Of a DNA stretch of 64,000 nucleotides, positions 1 through 11,500 are shown piece after piece (positions within the stretch are counted from its first letter, which is position 1; every line of letters starts with the position of its first letter). Origin of the DNA: Protopterus annectens (Eukaryota; Chordata; Ceratodontiformes; Protopteridae); the NCBI RefSeq assembly GCF_019279795.1, contig NC_056740.1, positions 225,702,611 through 225,766,610 on the forward strand, given 5' to 3'. A program made the position numbers and the translations under genes. The notes below the pieces were generated by a model, which was not told the origin of the DNA, ran no database searches, and saw only the letters and a program-made list of their open reading frames with translations.

Positions 1-860
1 GTCCAAAGGTCTTTCTTTTTTCTTTTTTTTTTTTATTTAAAAACAAGTTACAAGAAGTCCATTGTTAACAGGTATATTAGTTTAGAACAGCAGTCAGGCA
101 GTATGACGAAGCACAGCTCTATGTGTTTTTAATCAGCTCACTGTACGTAATGCTATGCTTAATAAGTGAAAGAACCTAATTCCTCTTCAAGCTGAAAAAG
201 ATTACTTACTCTTGCTCAAACGAATCCATACTTTCTCTCATCATCTCTTTCTCTCAGCTATGAATTTTGGTTTGGTCTCCTTGGATCAGATTCCAAAACA
301 CTTGCTTTCAGTGTAAGTGACAAAGCATGCTTACAAAGGGGTAAGTCACAAGGGCACTTATTTTTATATTAACTATTATTCATGTTTTTTTTTTCAATAA
401 GTTTAATCAAAATTTATTCAAAAGGAATAAACATCTGCAAACAGAAAACAATGAGATAGAAAAGAGACCAAACATGAATAACAGAAGAAAATTCTGCAAA
501 CTATTTTCCCAAAAATCCAAAAAAAAAAAATCCAAAGTTCATCAAGAATTGCACTTGAGTGCTTCGTACCACAGGAGCCTTTAAGCTTATAAACATATCT
601 ATACAGTTCTGTAGTATTATCTTGAGGTATTTTCTACAAAAAGCAAAACATTAGAGCAGCAATAGTGTTTTCTATTGTCCATAGGCACTACTGACCTTCT
701 TTAACTGAGAGTGTACTAGTATGTTTTACAATACATACTATCCATTTTGGGAGTTTATTTTTAACTTGATTTGCCATTGCCAGAGCAGATACTGCTAAAA
801 TCTCAAATGCTCATAATGGTTATATTGTCATTGCATCATTTAGGTTAATTATCTTCCATT
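1..860. other. AT-rich DNA without recognised feature
   Basis: Nothing recognisable on either strand. There are short poly-T and poly-A runs near positions 19-34, 384-393 and 519-530, and no open reading frame of protein-like composition. Confidence 0.5.
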
Positions 861-1104
861 TTACATTTTTGGATTATTATTTTCACATTGACTTTTAATC
901 ATATTATTTTTTCTCAGAAACTGTTGGCTTTGAATAACAATTCTTTTTTTAGAGTTAATGGTTATGCATTCCATATCTTCACATTTATGAGATTGGTCTG
1001 GGATAAAATGCTCTAAACTCGAACTTAAACCTACATTAACATCGCTATTATTAGACTGCAGTTTTGCAAGCCATTTTTTCACCCTTGCAAGATATTCTAC
1101 CTTT
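861..1104 (-). CDS. Candidate terminal coding exon, unrecognised
   Basis: On the minus strand an open frame of about 80 codons runs from a possible 3' splice site (TAACTCTAG, ending at 1105) to a TAA stop at 861-863. The peptide is mixed and hydrophilic, with protein-like composition (it contains VKKWLAKLQ and SLEHFIPDQ), and does not resemble the transposon proteins elsewhere in the window. I do not recognise a family. There is no strong polyadenylation signal just after the stop; the nearest AATAAA on this strand is near 411-416. It may be a host 3' exon, a pseudogene piece or a chance open frame. Confidence 0.2.
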
Positions 1105-4100
1105 CTAGAGTTAGTAGATATACAATTAAGGGTGTGAGAGTGGTAAAAATGTTTTTTAATTAATGTCACTTGCAGTTTTTGGCAGGTTTGTAGTTTGCTG
1201 TTAAAGGATTATGCTGTGGGTGCTCAGAGTGGATTCAGTGCTACCTGGCTCTGTAATGAGCATATCATCTGCATACACAGCTGTTGGATTTCAGAAGCTT
1301 ACATGACAAATGATTAAAGAAATGGTCAGGTCCTTGTGGAACACAAGTTCTATATATGCCTATATCTAAGGAAAAAGGCCCAGCAGCCACTAACAATGTG
1401 CATCCCTTAAGATAGCACTTTCACAATTTAAAGGACTGGCTTCCCATCACAAAAGTAAGACCCATAGTTCTGACTTCCATGTATATACACCATAAATAAC
1501 AATTGCCATACAGTTACAATTAGTTCAGAAGCTTGCTGTAGTGGCACTAATGTTTTACAGGCAGGAGGATTGTACCTCCCTCAAAATGGAGGCCTGCATT
1601 CTCTTGTACTCCAGCTACTTAAATATAGTAATTCCAATATCATTATAACTTGGAATGTTACAACCTTAGCCTTAGTATATATTTTTTACATTGACACTCT
1701 CCTTCTTGCTTTTCCAAGTATCACATTTGGAATTTTAACAGCAACTCCAATGGACCATCTCCATAACCTAGTTTTTTAGGTTTGATTATTAGTAATTTGA
1801 TCATTAACTATTAGTGCTGAATGGTCAACAGTTAAGCTCTTCTCTCAACAAACTGTATTTATTTACTTATTTAGTTAACTTTATTTTATTTGTTAACCAG
1901 GTAGGTGACATGGTCAATGGATGACTCAGACCGTAAAACACAAAATAATTATAACAAAAATGGACACTTTAACTAAGTAGTCTATAATTCTATAGCCAGC
2001 TGCTGTCCTGTTGTAACCCTCTTTACAATCTGTTATTACTGATTTAGTAGACCACATTTATGACATATCCAAGGACATAGTCATATGCAATCCTTTCAGT
2101 TAGTTTATTAATGAAGCAAAGGTTCACATAGGATAGAAGTCTTGCAGAGCAGCAGGAGAAGGGAGAACAAAAGATCACAGTATGAAAGTTGTAGATATTT
2201 GTAAATTTAAAACTGAAGATATGAGCTAGAAGCATGTCTGTTGCTAAGGGATCCAACTTGGAGTGAAGAGAATTTAGAGGAGCTAGTACTTCACAGTTTG
2301 TCTAAAAGTTTACTGTCCTTTTTAGAAACTTTAATGAAATTTGCAGTCTTTTTTAGAAACTACCATGAAATTAATTAGGAGATATAGTAAGCTACTTCTT
2401 GTTATATATATATATTTTTTACTTTTGAAATCATTAAGATCTCCAAACAGCTCATTAATTATTCTGCAAAATAGTTTAAGGGTATTTTGCTGCACAGACA
2501 TGAGATAGGTGGACTGGAGACTCCTAAATGTGGCATAGAGATGTTGGCGCGACTGCATAGTATAGAAGAAAGGCCTGGCAGTTGACCCCATCCCCTTAGT
2601 CTAGTAATCACTAAGGATGGTGGTGACTGTTCAATGGGTTGCTATAGGAGTTAGTTGTGACTTTTAAGTATGGATGGATGGTTTCTTTAAGTTCTCTTTG
2701 AGCATAACAGACAAACATAACCTGATTCATCTTTTTAGGAACTAGTTTATCCCATACATCAATGAGCACTCAGACAATTATCTTAAAAATTACTGGGGGA
2801 TTAGTTTCTTTATAGACTGAGTTAACAGTCAGTGTTACAGAGCTCTGCTGGTAAATCAGTTTCTTTGTTCTTTGTGAAAGAACTACATACTACATAAACT
2901 GGACTGACCTAAGGCCTTTTAAAAGTCAAGAGGACAGTGATGACTTTGGTTATTGCATAATGCAATAGTGTTTAAGCATCTGACCATAGCATATGTAATT
3001 ACAAAACTGAAAAAAAAATAGTGCTAGGTCATGTAATGGGATTGTCCCTAGTAGAGTCTGTGGTTATCTGAACAACATTATGGCGAGTTAAGTGCCTGTC
3101 AAACTATTTCCTAATAGGTCCTCACTAGTTTAAGGCAGAGGTAACCCAGCAGAATGACATTATTGTATACATTCCTGACATATGTCTTTTACCAGTTACC
3201 CAAAGAGGTTTAACTGAAGAGATTGTAAGTATAAACAATAAACAAGCCAAGAGTTGTGTCTGACTTGTACAAGATCCTCAAACAAGTTAAGAAATAAGAG
3301 TGGAGGTTTATACACTCCACAACAAGGAGCTTTTTATGTCTCCAATCTAAGCAGAGCAAGTGACAATTTGGGACCTTCAATGTCTATGAAGGAATTCATT
3401 TTCCTGAGTCTTATATCCATACTGTATTTGTTTGTGATTAATTAGAGGATCCCCTTCTTCCACTCTTATCCCAGGTCAGCCTTCAAAAAGGAAAAAGTAG
3501 TTTAGTCCAGCACAGGTATACAAACACTACTTCTTTAAGCTGAGATTCTGTGGCAATCAGAATGCTCACTTTGTTTTGCATCAACAAAATATCAAGTAGG
3601 GTCCATTTGCTGCTGATGCTATTGACATTAAGAACTACATTTGCAACCTGAAAATTACTCAAGACAGGGTGAGGGAATTAAAGGTTTTGGATCCACGGCT
3701 GAGTGTCACCTGCCCTCATCAACTTCATAAATGGCCACTAAAGAGTTTAAGGATTTTCTAAAAATCTTGCTTGTAGAAGAGGAATAGTATGGTTACAAAG
3801 TATTTTCACCTGATCCTCCAATGTAACCCCACTCCACTAGCTTCCATCTAATCCTACCAGCATTCTTTGGGAAATAGCCCGGGTAGTTTTGTGGTTCCTT
3901 GTCATTCAGAACCAGTGCCTCCATCCCTTGAATATTAGCCCAGATGGATAGTTAGGTTATAGAATGAATGTTGAGAGAATGCTCTGCACTAGTAAAAAGA
4001 AGACTGTCACACAGGAACTTTTTCACACCATAATAAAATAATGAAGAGGGCATTCAAAGTACAAAAAAAAAAAGACCTGATGAGAGACATACCTGAAAAA

Positions 4101-4290
4101 GGATTCTGTTGCATTGACCAGGTTATAACTGAGGACAAATAAAAAGAAAATCATCACCTGTGGTTCCATAGCTACCTGTAGCTAATTAACCAGGCAAGCA
4201 GTTTGATGTAAAGGGTAGGTTTTAGAGACAAAACAGCCAGAATCTAGACCAGCAAAGTTAAAAAATATGGCTTTGAGATGTTAATAGGTT
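1105..4290. other. Intergenic or intronic DNA, little recognised
   Basis: No protein-like open frame. Around 1868-1915 the minus strand resembles the AT-rich 3' tail seen better at 48.8 and 61.1 kb (core TTTGTTAACCAGGTAGG on the plus strand), suggesting a decayed retroposon end. A duplicated TTTTAGAAACT motif lies near 2325-2370. Otherwise I see nothing. Confidence 0.4.
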
Positions 4291-4890
4291 GCTTCATGTA
4301 GTCACTTCTATGTTCATCCATCAAATGCAACTTGCATAGAAAGGCTATTCCCCAAACATTAAACATTGAACATTACTTATACCGAATAGGCATACCTCCG
4401 AAAATAAAATCCTCTAATGACCATAGTTGGTCAACATAACAGAGCCAAAATGTACTAATTACTTACCGATAATTTAACTATAAGAACACCTTCCCTTTCC
4501 CCAGTTTAGTGTGACCTCAGAGTTGGTATATATAATTTTCCATGGGGGGGGGGAGTGGAGCACGGCCCCCCCCCCACAACAGGAGGATTCAGTGAACAGG
4601 GGACGCTACTTATGTGAGGGGCTGCACACCCCAAAACCCCAGCTAATTTTATATACCAACTCTAAGGTCACACTAAATTGAGGAAAGGGCAGGTTTTCCT
4701 ATAGTTAAGTTATCGGTAAGTAAGTAGTACATTTCAGTTCCATTATTTTGTACAACTATGGCCATTTGATGATTTTATTTTTGGAGATATTCCTGTTCAG
4801 TAAAAGCAATGTTCAGTGTTTACATTTGGGGAATAGCTGTTTGATGCAAATTGCATTTAATGACTGAACATAGACCCCATGTAGCCAAGA
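4291..4890. repeat. 600-bp foldback (long inverted repeat) element
   Basis: Two arms of about 250 bp, 4291-4540 and 4643-4890, are reverse complements at roughly 80 percent identity. Recognisable pairs include GCTATTCCCCAAA against TTTGGGGAATAGC, TGTACTAATTACTTACCG against CGGTAAGTAAGTAGTAC, and GAGTTGGTATATATAA against TTATATACCAACTC. The loop holds a G run and a C run (about 4543-4577) that could pair as well. It has no coding capacity. The structure fits a MITE or foldback DNA transposon. No clear target-site duplication was found at the arm ends. Confidence 0.8.
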
Positions 4891-6118
4891 GTTTGATTCC
4901 CTCAGTCTCTGTTTGCATAGTATCTGATTCTGTGGCAGTGCTCCTGGGTCATTCCAAAAAAGGCACACTTGATTCCAATGGCTTTACTCAGTTAACAAAT
5001 AAATAAATAACTAAAAATAATTAGTGAATATGTCTTAGAAAAGTAGCATAGTGCCTGGCAACAATCTATAGTAAGAAAGAAAGAAAGAATGAAAGAAAGA
5101 AAAAAAAATGAAGGAAGAAAGGAAGAAAATAAAGAAAAAGCATAAAGTTTAGGTTAAAAAAAAGCCCGGAACACATTTATTAACAAACAAGTGATTAATT
5201 CAAATTCAGGTTACTCTGACTAAGGAATTCTCTTACTCTTGGTAATGTAGTAAATTAATAACTACTTAAAGCAATTATTTAGCAGGAATGGGGAAAAGAA
5301 ACATAAATACATAAACAACTTTCATTGCAGCATGTCACTACAAATGTTCTCTCTCACTCTGAGGTAGGTTAACATTTTTGATACAATGGTATAGGGCTCT
5401 AGACATGTAGACATCTGTACATAGTTCTGCTTTCGTAAGTCAGGACATTAAAGTTCTTGAACTCGATAATAAATCAGTCCAAGAGGTCATATTATCATAT
5501 TCTGTTTAGGTGATTAGGGGGCTATAGGTTCAAGCCTATCACCATGCTCTTGTGTGATCATAGCATTAAAGCAAAGATTCTCACAATGAAAAAGAAAATG
5601 AGTTTGCATGGGATAACCAAAATGTCGTTAACTTTTGAAAGAAAGCAGACAAGCTTTTTCAGTAGTATAAATGATAATGTTATCCACCATAAACAAAAAC
5701 CATCGGCTTAATAGCATATGAACTGATGGAAAGAAACAATGTAAAATGACCCATTTTAGGGGAATGGGATAATTTAGGAACAGCATTATGTACTATGTTA
5801 TGCAGGTATCAATAATTGAAAGAATCTGGGCAATAATCTAACAGTAACAACACAGTGATTTAGTTCAGAAGGACAAACTGATTTTCATTCGCCCGCAAGA
5901 TGGGAACCAGGTAATGGTATGAGATATTCATTTCAGGCAGTATTCTGAACCCTCTGGACAGGATCGTGTCTTGTCCATATAGTTATCAATCTTTGTTTCT
6001 GGGTGGGAGGGAGGGACAATAAAAAAAAAATCACAGAACCATTGATTACAAATTAAATCCTTTACAACTTCTCTCCTGATGAATGAAGCAGATACCAAAA
6101 TTAATTTTCTCTGTACAG
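4891..6118. other. Intergenic DNA with a GAAA-rich stretch
   Basis: A purine-rich simple repeat of GAAA and GGAA units spans about 5071-5150. Otherwise no open frame, tRNA-like box or inverted repeat was seen. Confidence 0.5.
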
Positions 6119-6190
6119 ATCACTATCAAATGAATCTGCAAGCTGAAAACATCCATTCATATGAAGTGGTCCACCCAAGCCAAACAAAGA
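6119..6190 (+). CDS. Candidate 72-bp internal exon with YEVVHP motif (ADAM/ADAMTS prodomain-like)
   Basis: A good 3' splice site (TTTTCTCTGTACAG, ending at 6118) and a possible donor (AAAGA/GTAGGT at 6190/6191) bound a 72-bp phase-1 exon. The frame reads HYQMNL...IHSYEVVHPSQTK. ADAM and ADAMTS metalloproteases carry a short YE(V/I)(V/I)xP motif near the start of the prodomain, often in a small second exon, and the resemblance rests on that motif alone. No other ADAM exon was recognised in the window, although long introns would allow that. A chance match is quite possible. Confidence 0.25.
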
Positions 6191-6282
6191 GTAGGTGTCA
6201 CATACCTGAAGGACATGTGAGATGGGTGGCATGTTTATGTTATTTCTTTTTTTCTTCTCTTTTTATATTCTCCAAGCCACTT

Positions 6283-7240
6283 AGGTTCATAGGTTCATAG
6301 GTGTGTACTAGGCTAATGGCCCTGGAGCCTTTACAAGCCTAGCCCATAGAAGTGCCCTGGCATTGTGCCGCCTGACGTTAGTTCCCAGTGCTTCTGTCGA
6401 GTAGAGCCACTGGAGTGATCCCTGGGGTGAACTTTCTATTTCCCATTCACTCATCAAGATTTCTCTTGAAGAGGGTCAACGAGGTGCTCTGCTTGACATG
6501 TATGGGAAGTGGGCAGTCTCTGGGTTATGAACCTGTCCCTCCAGCATGTTCTGTTGATTGTGGTAATGAGGTTAAGGTCTCTGGAGCGTGTGGTGTGGAG
6601 GGATTGGGATTTTTTTAGATGTAGCATTTCTAACAGAGCTGGGTCAGACATGGCTTTGTAAGTCAAGCAGAGATCGCCACTTAGTAGACAATATGAGACA
6701 GAGAATAGCTGGAGTTTTTTTAGTCTGTCCATGTGGGACATGTGTTTAAGGCCTAGGATCTGCTTTGTGAGGTACTTTTGTAGCCTCTCCAGCTGTTGCA
6801 GGTGTCTAGTGAGGTATATGCCAAATGGGGCATTATACTCTATGATTGGTCGATGACCTCTTTCTTCCTGGATGCAAAACCCTTGGTAATGAGATGTGCC
6901 ACATAGAAGGACTTTCTGACCACAGTGGAAACAACCTGTGTCCCCAGATCTGTTATAACCCCTTCAGTGTTCAGTGGGCTCCCATCGATGTGGTAATTAG
7001 TGGGAACTGAGTTTTTCCCAAAGGGGATGATGATGCATTTTTTGGCATCAAGCTTAAGGCCATAGTTTCAACACCAGTCATTGGTCTCAGTGAGGCCTTT
7101 CTGTAGGATGTCTGCTTCACTTGGGGAGTTAATAATGGCTCCCAGCTTCAGTTGTCCATGAACTTGGTCAGCCAGAGTCCCTCCTTGTTGTCCTGGTCTT
7201 CTGAGAAGTAGATGGCAAACAGGAGAGGACCCAGGACCGA
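6283..7240 (-). mobile_element. CR1-like LINE copy A, 5'-truncated 3' end
   Basis: Read on the minus strand, this contains the end of the reverse transcriptase (VLGPLLFAIYFSE near 7210), then the thumb and C-terminal region: a frame at 6454-6741 with GDLCLTYKAMS and RDLNLITTINRTCWRDRF, the same segment found in copies E and H. The element ends at 6283-6301 in an octamer tail, plus-strand TAGGTTCATAGGTTCATAGG. Homology to the other copies stops at about 7240, giving a 5' truncation typical of target-primed reverse transcription. Frameshifts and stops make it inactive. A pyrimidine-rich tract abuts the 3' end. Confidence 0.85.
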
Positions 7241-7398
7241 TCATGACTTCAGAGCACTTTATTAACTCTCTGTAGATTCATTCTCTCCGCCTACCCATAC
7301 TTAGTTAAGATACAATTGTGTGGCCTTAGTTTGGGAGATCCTATACATGAAGAAGTCTATAGGGTCATTCATAATAAATTTCAATCACCATCACACCT

Positions 7399-7720
7399 AG
7401 GACAGGAACAGGACAGTTTGGGACAATTATAATGCACTGAACTGAGGTATTTTTTTTTTGTTACTCCCAGACATCACCTGGACGTGTTGGTCAGTAGTCA
7501 AGTTAGGATAGGAACAGGACAGTTTGGGACAATTATACTGCACTGAACTGAGGTGTTTTTTTTTTGTTACTCCCAGACATCACCTGGACGTGTTGGTCAG
7601 TAGTCAAGTTAGGACAGGAACAGGACAGTTTGGGACAATTATACTGCACTGAATTGCAGTGTTTTTTTTTTTTTTTGTTATTCCCAGACATCACCTGCAC
7701 ATGTTGGTCAGTAGTCAAAT
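7399..7720. repeat. Three-copy tandem repeat, unit about 106-110 bp
   Basis: Units begin near 7399, 7505 and 7611 with AGGACAGGAACAGGACAG or a one-base variant. Each includes a T-run followed by TTACTCCCAGACATCACCT and GTTGGTCAGTAGTCAA. The third unit is slightly diverged. An open frame on the minus strand across it simply translates the repeat. Confidence 0.9.
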
Positions 7721-8850
7721 GATTTAAGTGAAAGAGGCTGATGCTACACTGTGCCCCTGCATCTACGGGAAGTGTAAATCTCAGATGCTTCCACACACCC
7801 AATTTTGTGCGTGAATAAATTAGCATGATCAAGAAAACCATACTAGGTAATACTTCTCTCATACTCACCACCTTCTTCATCTACTAAGAACAAGACCATT
7901 ACTTAGGGTCAAGAGCTCTTACACAATATGGGCTACATTCCTGAGCATCAGTCACCGTGTCTGTGAGGTTTTGTATACTGTCCCTGTGTCTGCATGCATT
8001 TTGTCTGGTTTCCTTCTACCTTCCAAAGACATACTGATTAACTTGCTACACTAAATTATCCATGTATATGTGGTATTTATCCCTACCCTTCTGACACAGC
8101 TCACATCTGAAGGGGCTTGAAGGGCTAGTTTACTTAAAAATAAAATACAACAAATTAATAAAAATAAATAAAAGGGTTAAATAGACTCACCCTCATCATT
8201 CCCTTTCCCACTCCTGCCAGCTCCTGCAGCATATGGACTGCCAATTGCACCTACATTTTCTAGGTCATAGTCAGGACTCAATCTCTTTACTCCGTGCAGC
8301 TAGCTGTTATTTCTGATTTTGTCATCAAGTCCTTTATTGTCTGAATATTTATTGGTACCTCCTCATACACAGTGTGTTGATGTTTAGCCACTAGTTTGTA
8401 CATTTGTATGTAGGATATGACATCAGTTTCTGATATCTGTGTTGCCATATGCTGTTCTGACCACATTGTCTGCATATGAAATACAAGGCATGTTCTTGGT
8501 TTGTTATGTGATGCAGAGTGCATGTATTTTGCTGTTGTCAGCCTATGCTGTGTGATTACCTGCATTATGGATATTAGTTTTGTAGAGCTGTGATGTTTTC
8601 GCATGTCATTGTTGTAGCTGAATCCAGGTGGACTTCTGTAATATCTGACATTCTGACATATATCACATTACACTTTCTCTATGGATGCACTGCAGTTTTC
8701 CATGCACCTTCTTGCTATGCTCCTTACCTGTAGTTTTTGATAATTAAGTCATGTCAGAGATAGCACTGACATTTTTTACCTGCATCCTTTTGACAAAGTT
8801 TTGCTATGTGGCTGGTTTGTTGCACCACACCTTTACATTGCATACCAGGT
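7721..8850. other. Unrecognised DNA, possibly R4-like LINE 3' flank
   Basis: No convincing feature. The 105-codon minus-strand frame at 8287-8604 has no recognisable motif and was not accepted as a gene. Confidence 0.4.
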
Positions 8851-8959
8851 GGCGTCCAATATTAAGGTGTTTTCTTGCAATTTAATTTCTCCAAGTCTTT
8901 TGCTTTCTAATGCCATGACAGGAATGGACCCACATTCCAAAGTCAAAGTATGATTAAAA

Positions 8960-9295
8960 TTCATTAAATTTGTATTGCTTCAGTCTTTGGTGTTAGCCAA
9001 AAGTTCCCTTTGCAGCACCTGCAATAAGTCCAGAATTGACTCTTTCTGTAATCCATATGGAGTTACATGTATCAGTAGCATATCTAAATACAACTGTAAA
9101 TTATGCTTTTATGAGACCCTTTGCTCCTACTACTATTGGGACTGTCTGAGTATCCTTCTTTCACATTGCCCTCATTTCAGCCTGCAAATCCTGGTATTTC
9201 ATGACTTTTTTATCTCTATATGTAAGAGACTGTAATCGCTAGGTGTAGCAATTTCAGTGATCAATGCTACTTTTTGTCTTCTTTTCATGGATTAC
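8960..9295 (-). pseudogene. C-terminal domain of the R4-like LINE endonuclease
   Basis: Translated in shifting frames on the minus strand, the segment gives a KKxK..EIATPSDY stretch (9290-9230), KYQDLQAEMRAM followed by a stop where tryptophan is expected (about 9190-9155), TQTVPIVVGAKG (about 9140) and QKESILDLLQVLQREL (9055-9000). This order is characteristic of the carboxyl end of R4/Dong-like proteins. The break at about 9296 coincides with the start of the foldback insertion. Confidence 0.65.
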
Positions 9296-10800
9296 TACAT
9301 ATGGTTTTCTTAGGTCTACTTCATATCACCTAAACCCCATTTGACTGACTTTCATTTCGCCAAGACCACATCACCTAATTTTTGAAATACTGAAAACTCA
9401 ATTTTCTGAATCTCATTTCATTGAATTGTAAGCCATAGACATGATGTGGGTTTCCATTCACCTGTGACTTTTTTGTGATAAAAAGGGTTTCTGTAATTTA
9501 CAGTGCTGACTGTCAGAATACCAATAGTCATGTAGAAAGTAGCGTTGTAGTGTTTTTAAATGTGGGTATGTCTCTTTGGATCCCTATCACAACACCGACA
9601 CGCCACAAACCCGACACTCAAAACAACGACACCAAAACACCGAAAACGCACAAAACCGACAACTCACAAAACCGAACACCATAACACCGACACCCAAAAC
9701 ACTGACACACAAAACGTAAACTACACATAACACACAACTATACATGCACTAACCCTAACCCAAACCCTAACCCTAAGGTCCGACACTACCGCACACTTAC
9801 CCTACCCTTAGCCTAACCCTAACTCACTTAACCCGCCACTAAACCTACATTCCGTCACTATCGCACACTTACCCTGCCCGCACCCTAACCCTAACTCACT
9901 TAACCCGCCACTACACCTAAAGTCCGTCGCTACCATACACTCACCTTTCCCGCACTCTAACCCTAAATCCCACACTATCTCACACTTACCTGTCCGCTCC
10001 CTAACGCTAAATCCCTCACTAACGCACACTTACCTGTCCGCTCCCTAATGCTAAATCCCTCACTAGCACACACTTACCTGTCCGCTCCTTAATGCTAAAT
10101 CCCTCACTAGCACACACTTACCTGTCCGCTCCCTAATGCTAAATCCCTCACTATCGCACACTTACCGACTCGCGCTCACACGTTTCCCATGTCGGTGTTT
10201 CGGCTGTCGGGATTTCACATTGTCGATCATCTGTCTTATCGGTCTTCTCGAGTCAGTCTTCTTAGCGTCAGTGTTTCGGCGTATCGATGAAGTCAAGGGG
10301 ACCCGTCTCACATTTTTATGGGAAGTATCTAAAGTAATATGGCAGATGTTTTGTGCATTGCCAGCAGTAGTGGCAGCATGTAGAGTACTGTAAGGTAAGT
10401 AAAAGGTATATGCCCTTTTCTCCACTGTCATGTGATCCTGGAGTTAGTATATATAGTTAGGGGGTGTGTGGGGGGCACAGACCCCCACAATGAGGGGTAT
10501 GGGGTGCATTGCTCCCCTACTTAGTTTGGTTTTATATTGTCTGGTGTCTGTTAAGAGGGTAAGTAAGTAATTTTTAAGTTCTGGAAAGAGATAGTTATTA
10601 GTCTTGTGAGTGTGTTTGTGATTTAACATTTAGTCTTTTGAAATTTAACATTGCAAGCTTTCCGTGAAATGAGATTTAGTCAAATGAGTTTTCAGTATTT
10701 TGAAAATTAGGTGATTTGGTCTCGGTGAACTGAAAGTCAGTCAACTGTGTTTTAGGTGATGTGAAGTAGCATGTGTTTTCTAAACTGTTGGAAATAGGTG
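9296..10800. mobile_element. 1.5-kb foldback element inserted in the R4-like LINE
   Basis: Arms at 9316-9423 and 10663-10769 are reverse complements: CTACTTCATATCACC against GGTGATGTGAAGTAG, and CATCACCTAATTTTTGAAA against TTTGAAAATTAGGTGAT. The outer limits are estimated from where the LINE text stops. The interior is unlike anything else here: an A/C-rich region (9580-9720), a CCCTAA-containing minisatellite (9745-10170), and a TCGG-rich stretch at 10185-10290 that partly complements the A/C-rich region. It has no transposase and is presumably non-autonomous. Confidence 0.7.
9745..10170. repeat. Minisatellite with interstitial telomere-like CCCTAA units
   Basis: The left part carries scattered CCTAACCC/CCCTAA telomere-type hexamers within a 72-bp higher-order unit (AACTCACTTAACCCGCCACT at 9821 and again at 9893). 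The right part is a cleaner 44-bp tandem repeat: TGTCCGCTCC starts at 9991, 10035, 10079 and 10123. Since it lies inside a foldback element it is most likely a captured or expanded internal repeat, not a chromosome end. Confidence 0.8.
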
Positions 10801-10843
10801 ATTCCATGTGATATAAACTTTATTATTCTCTATACTATTTTGT
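10171..10843. other. Right part of the foldback element
   Basis: This runs from the minisatellite to the SINE's left target-site duplication. The stretch GAGTTAGTATATATA with flanking G and C runs (10441-10500) resembles the centre of the foldback element at 4.5 kb, hinting that both belong to related families. The open frames at 10136-10431 on both strands overlap one another and look fortuitous. Confidence 0.4.
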
Positions 10844-11072
10844 CTTGTGGTGGTGGTGCTGCGGTAGCATTGTCGCCTCACAGCAAGACGTTGTCCCGTT
10901 TGATTCTCAGCTAGAGCATCTTTTGTGCGGAGACATGCGTGAATGGGCGTACCTTCGTTGAAGGTTGTGCGTCAGGGCTGGCAACTCGGCATGTAAAAAT
11001 CAACTGCCAATCATTAGCGGACCGGAGTTCCACTGTGGCAACCCCTAACCAGGAAAAGCCGAAAGACACAAC
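10844..11072 (+). mobile_element. tRNA-derived SINE with perfect 19-bp target-site duplication
   Basis: The head, from 10844, is tRNA-like (GGTGGTGCTGCGGTAGC as A-box region, GTTTGATTCTC as B-box region). The body ends in GTGGCAACCCCTAACCAGG and AAAAGCCGAAAGACA, a tail reminiscent of vertebrate L2-mobilised SINEs. The element is bracketed by identical direct repeats ATTCTCTATACTATTTTGT at 10825-10843 and 11073-11091. The perfect duplication marks it as a fairly recent insertion into older transposon sequence. Mobilisation would depend on a partner LINE in trans. Confidence 0.9.
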
Positions 11073-11417
11073 ATTCTCTATACTATTTTGTGGCTCATGT
11101 TTCTAATGCTTCTCAGCTACTTCAATAATGTAATGTTTTTTCAGTATACAGACCCAGCAACAAGATGTGCAAATGTTTCCAGTTCTGTTTTACAGAACCT
11201 GAATTTGTCTGTTTCTCACACGACTTCAATTTACTTTGTAAACCAACATGTACATAGGCCACTATCCTGGGATGCCAATATTAACCATTCAACTTTTGGT
11301 TTAAATTCATCTCTTCTTAACCATTCATATGTCAGATCATGATCAGCATAAAGTTGTTCCAAGAGATTTCTGTACTTGGAACTATATTTATGTAGTTTCC
11401 ACATTTCTTGTCTTCTC

Positions 11418-11500
11418 ATCTGATCCTTCTCCTTATATTCTTTCTTTTGTTTTTTTTTATCTGATCCTTCTCCTTATATTCTTTCTTTTGTTTTTTTTTT
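11418..11500. repeat. Two-copy direct repeat, about 41 bp
   Basis: ATCTGATCCTTCTCCTTATA followed by TTCTTTCTTTTG and a T-run occurs twice in a row, at about 11418 and 11459. It is a local tandem duplication within the R4-like LINE remnant. Confidence 0.8.

Noticed and set aside
7533..7880. 115-codon minus-strand frame
   Set aside because: Most of it reads through the 106-bp tandem repeat and its T-runs; there is no family motif.
8287..8604. 105-codon minus-strand frame as part of the R4-like LINE
   Set aside because: It lies beyond the recognisable end of the LINE ORF and shows no family motif.
9745..9920. Chromosome end
   Set aside because: CCCTAA units are few, interspersed in a longer repeat, and enclosed by the inverted arms of a transposable element.
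9808..10029. 73-codon Gly/Cys-rich frame with internal repeats
   Set aside because: The repetitive peptide simply mirrors the minisatellite period.
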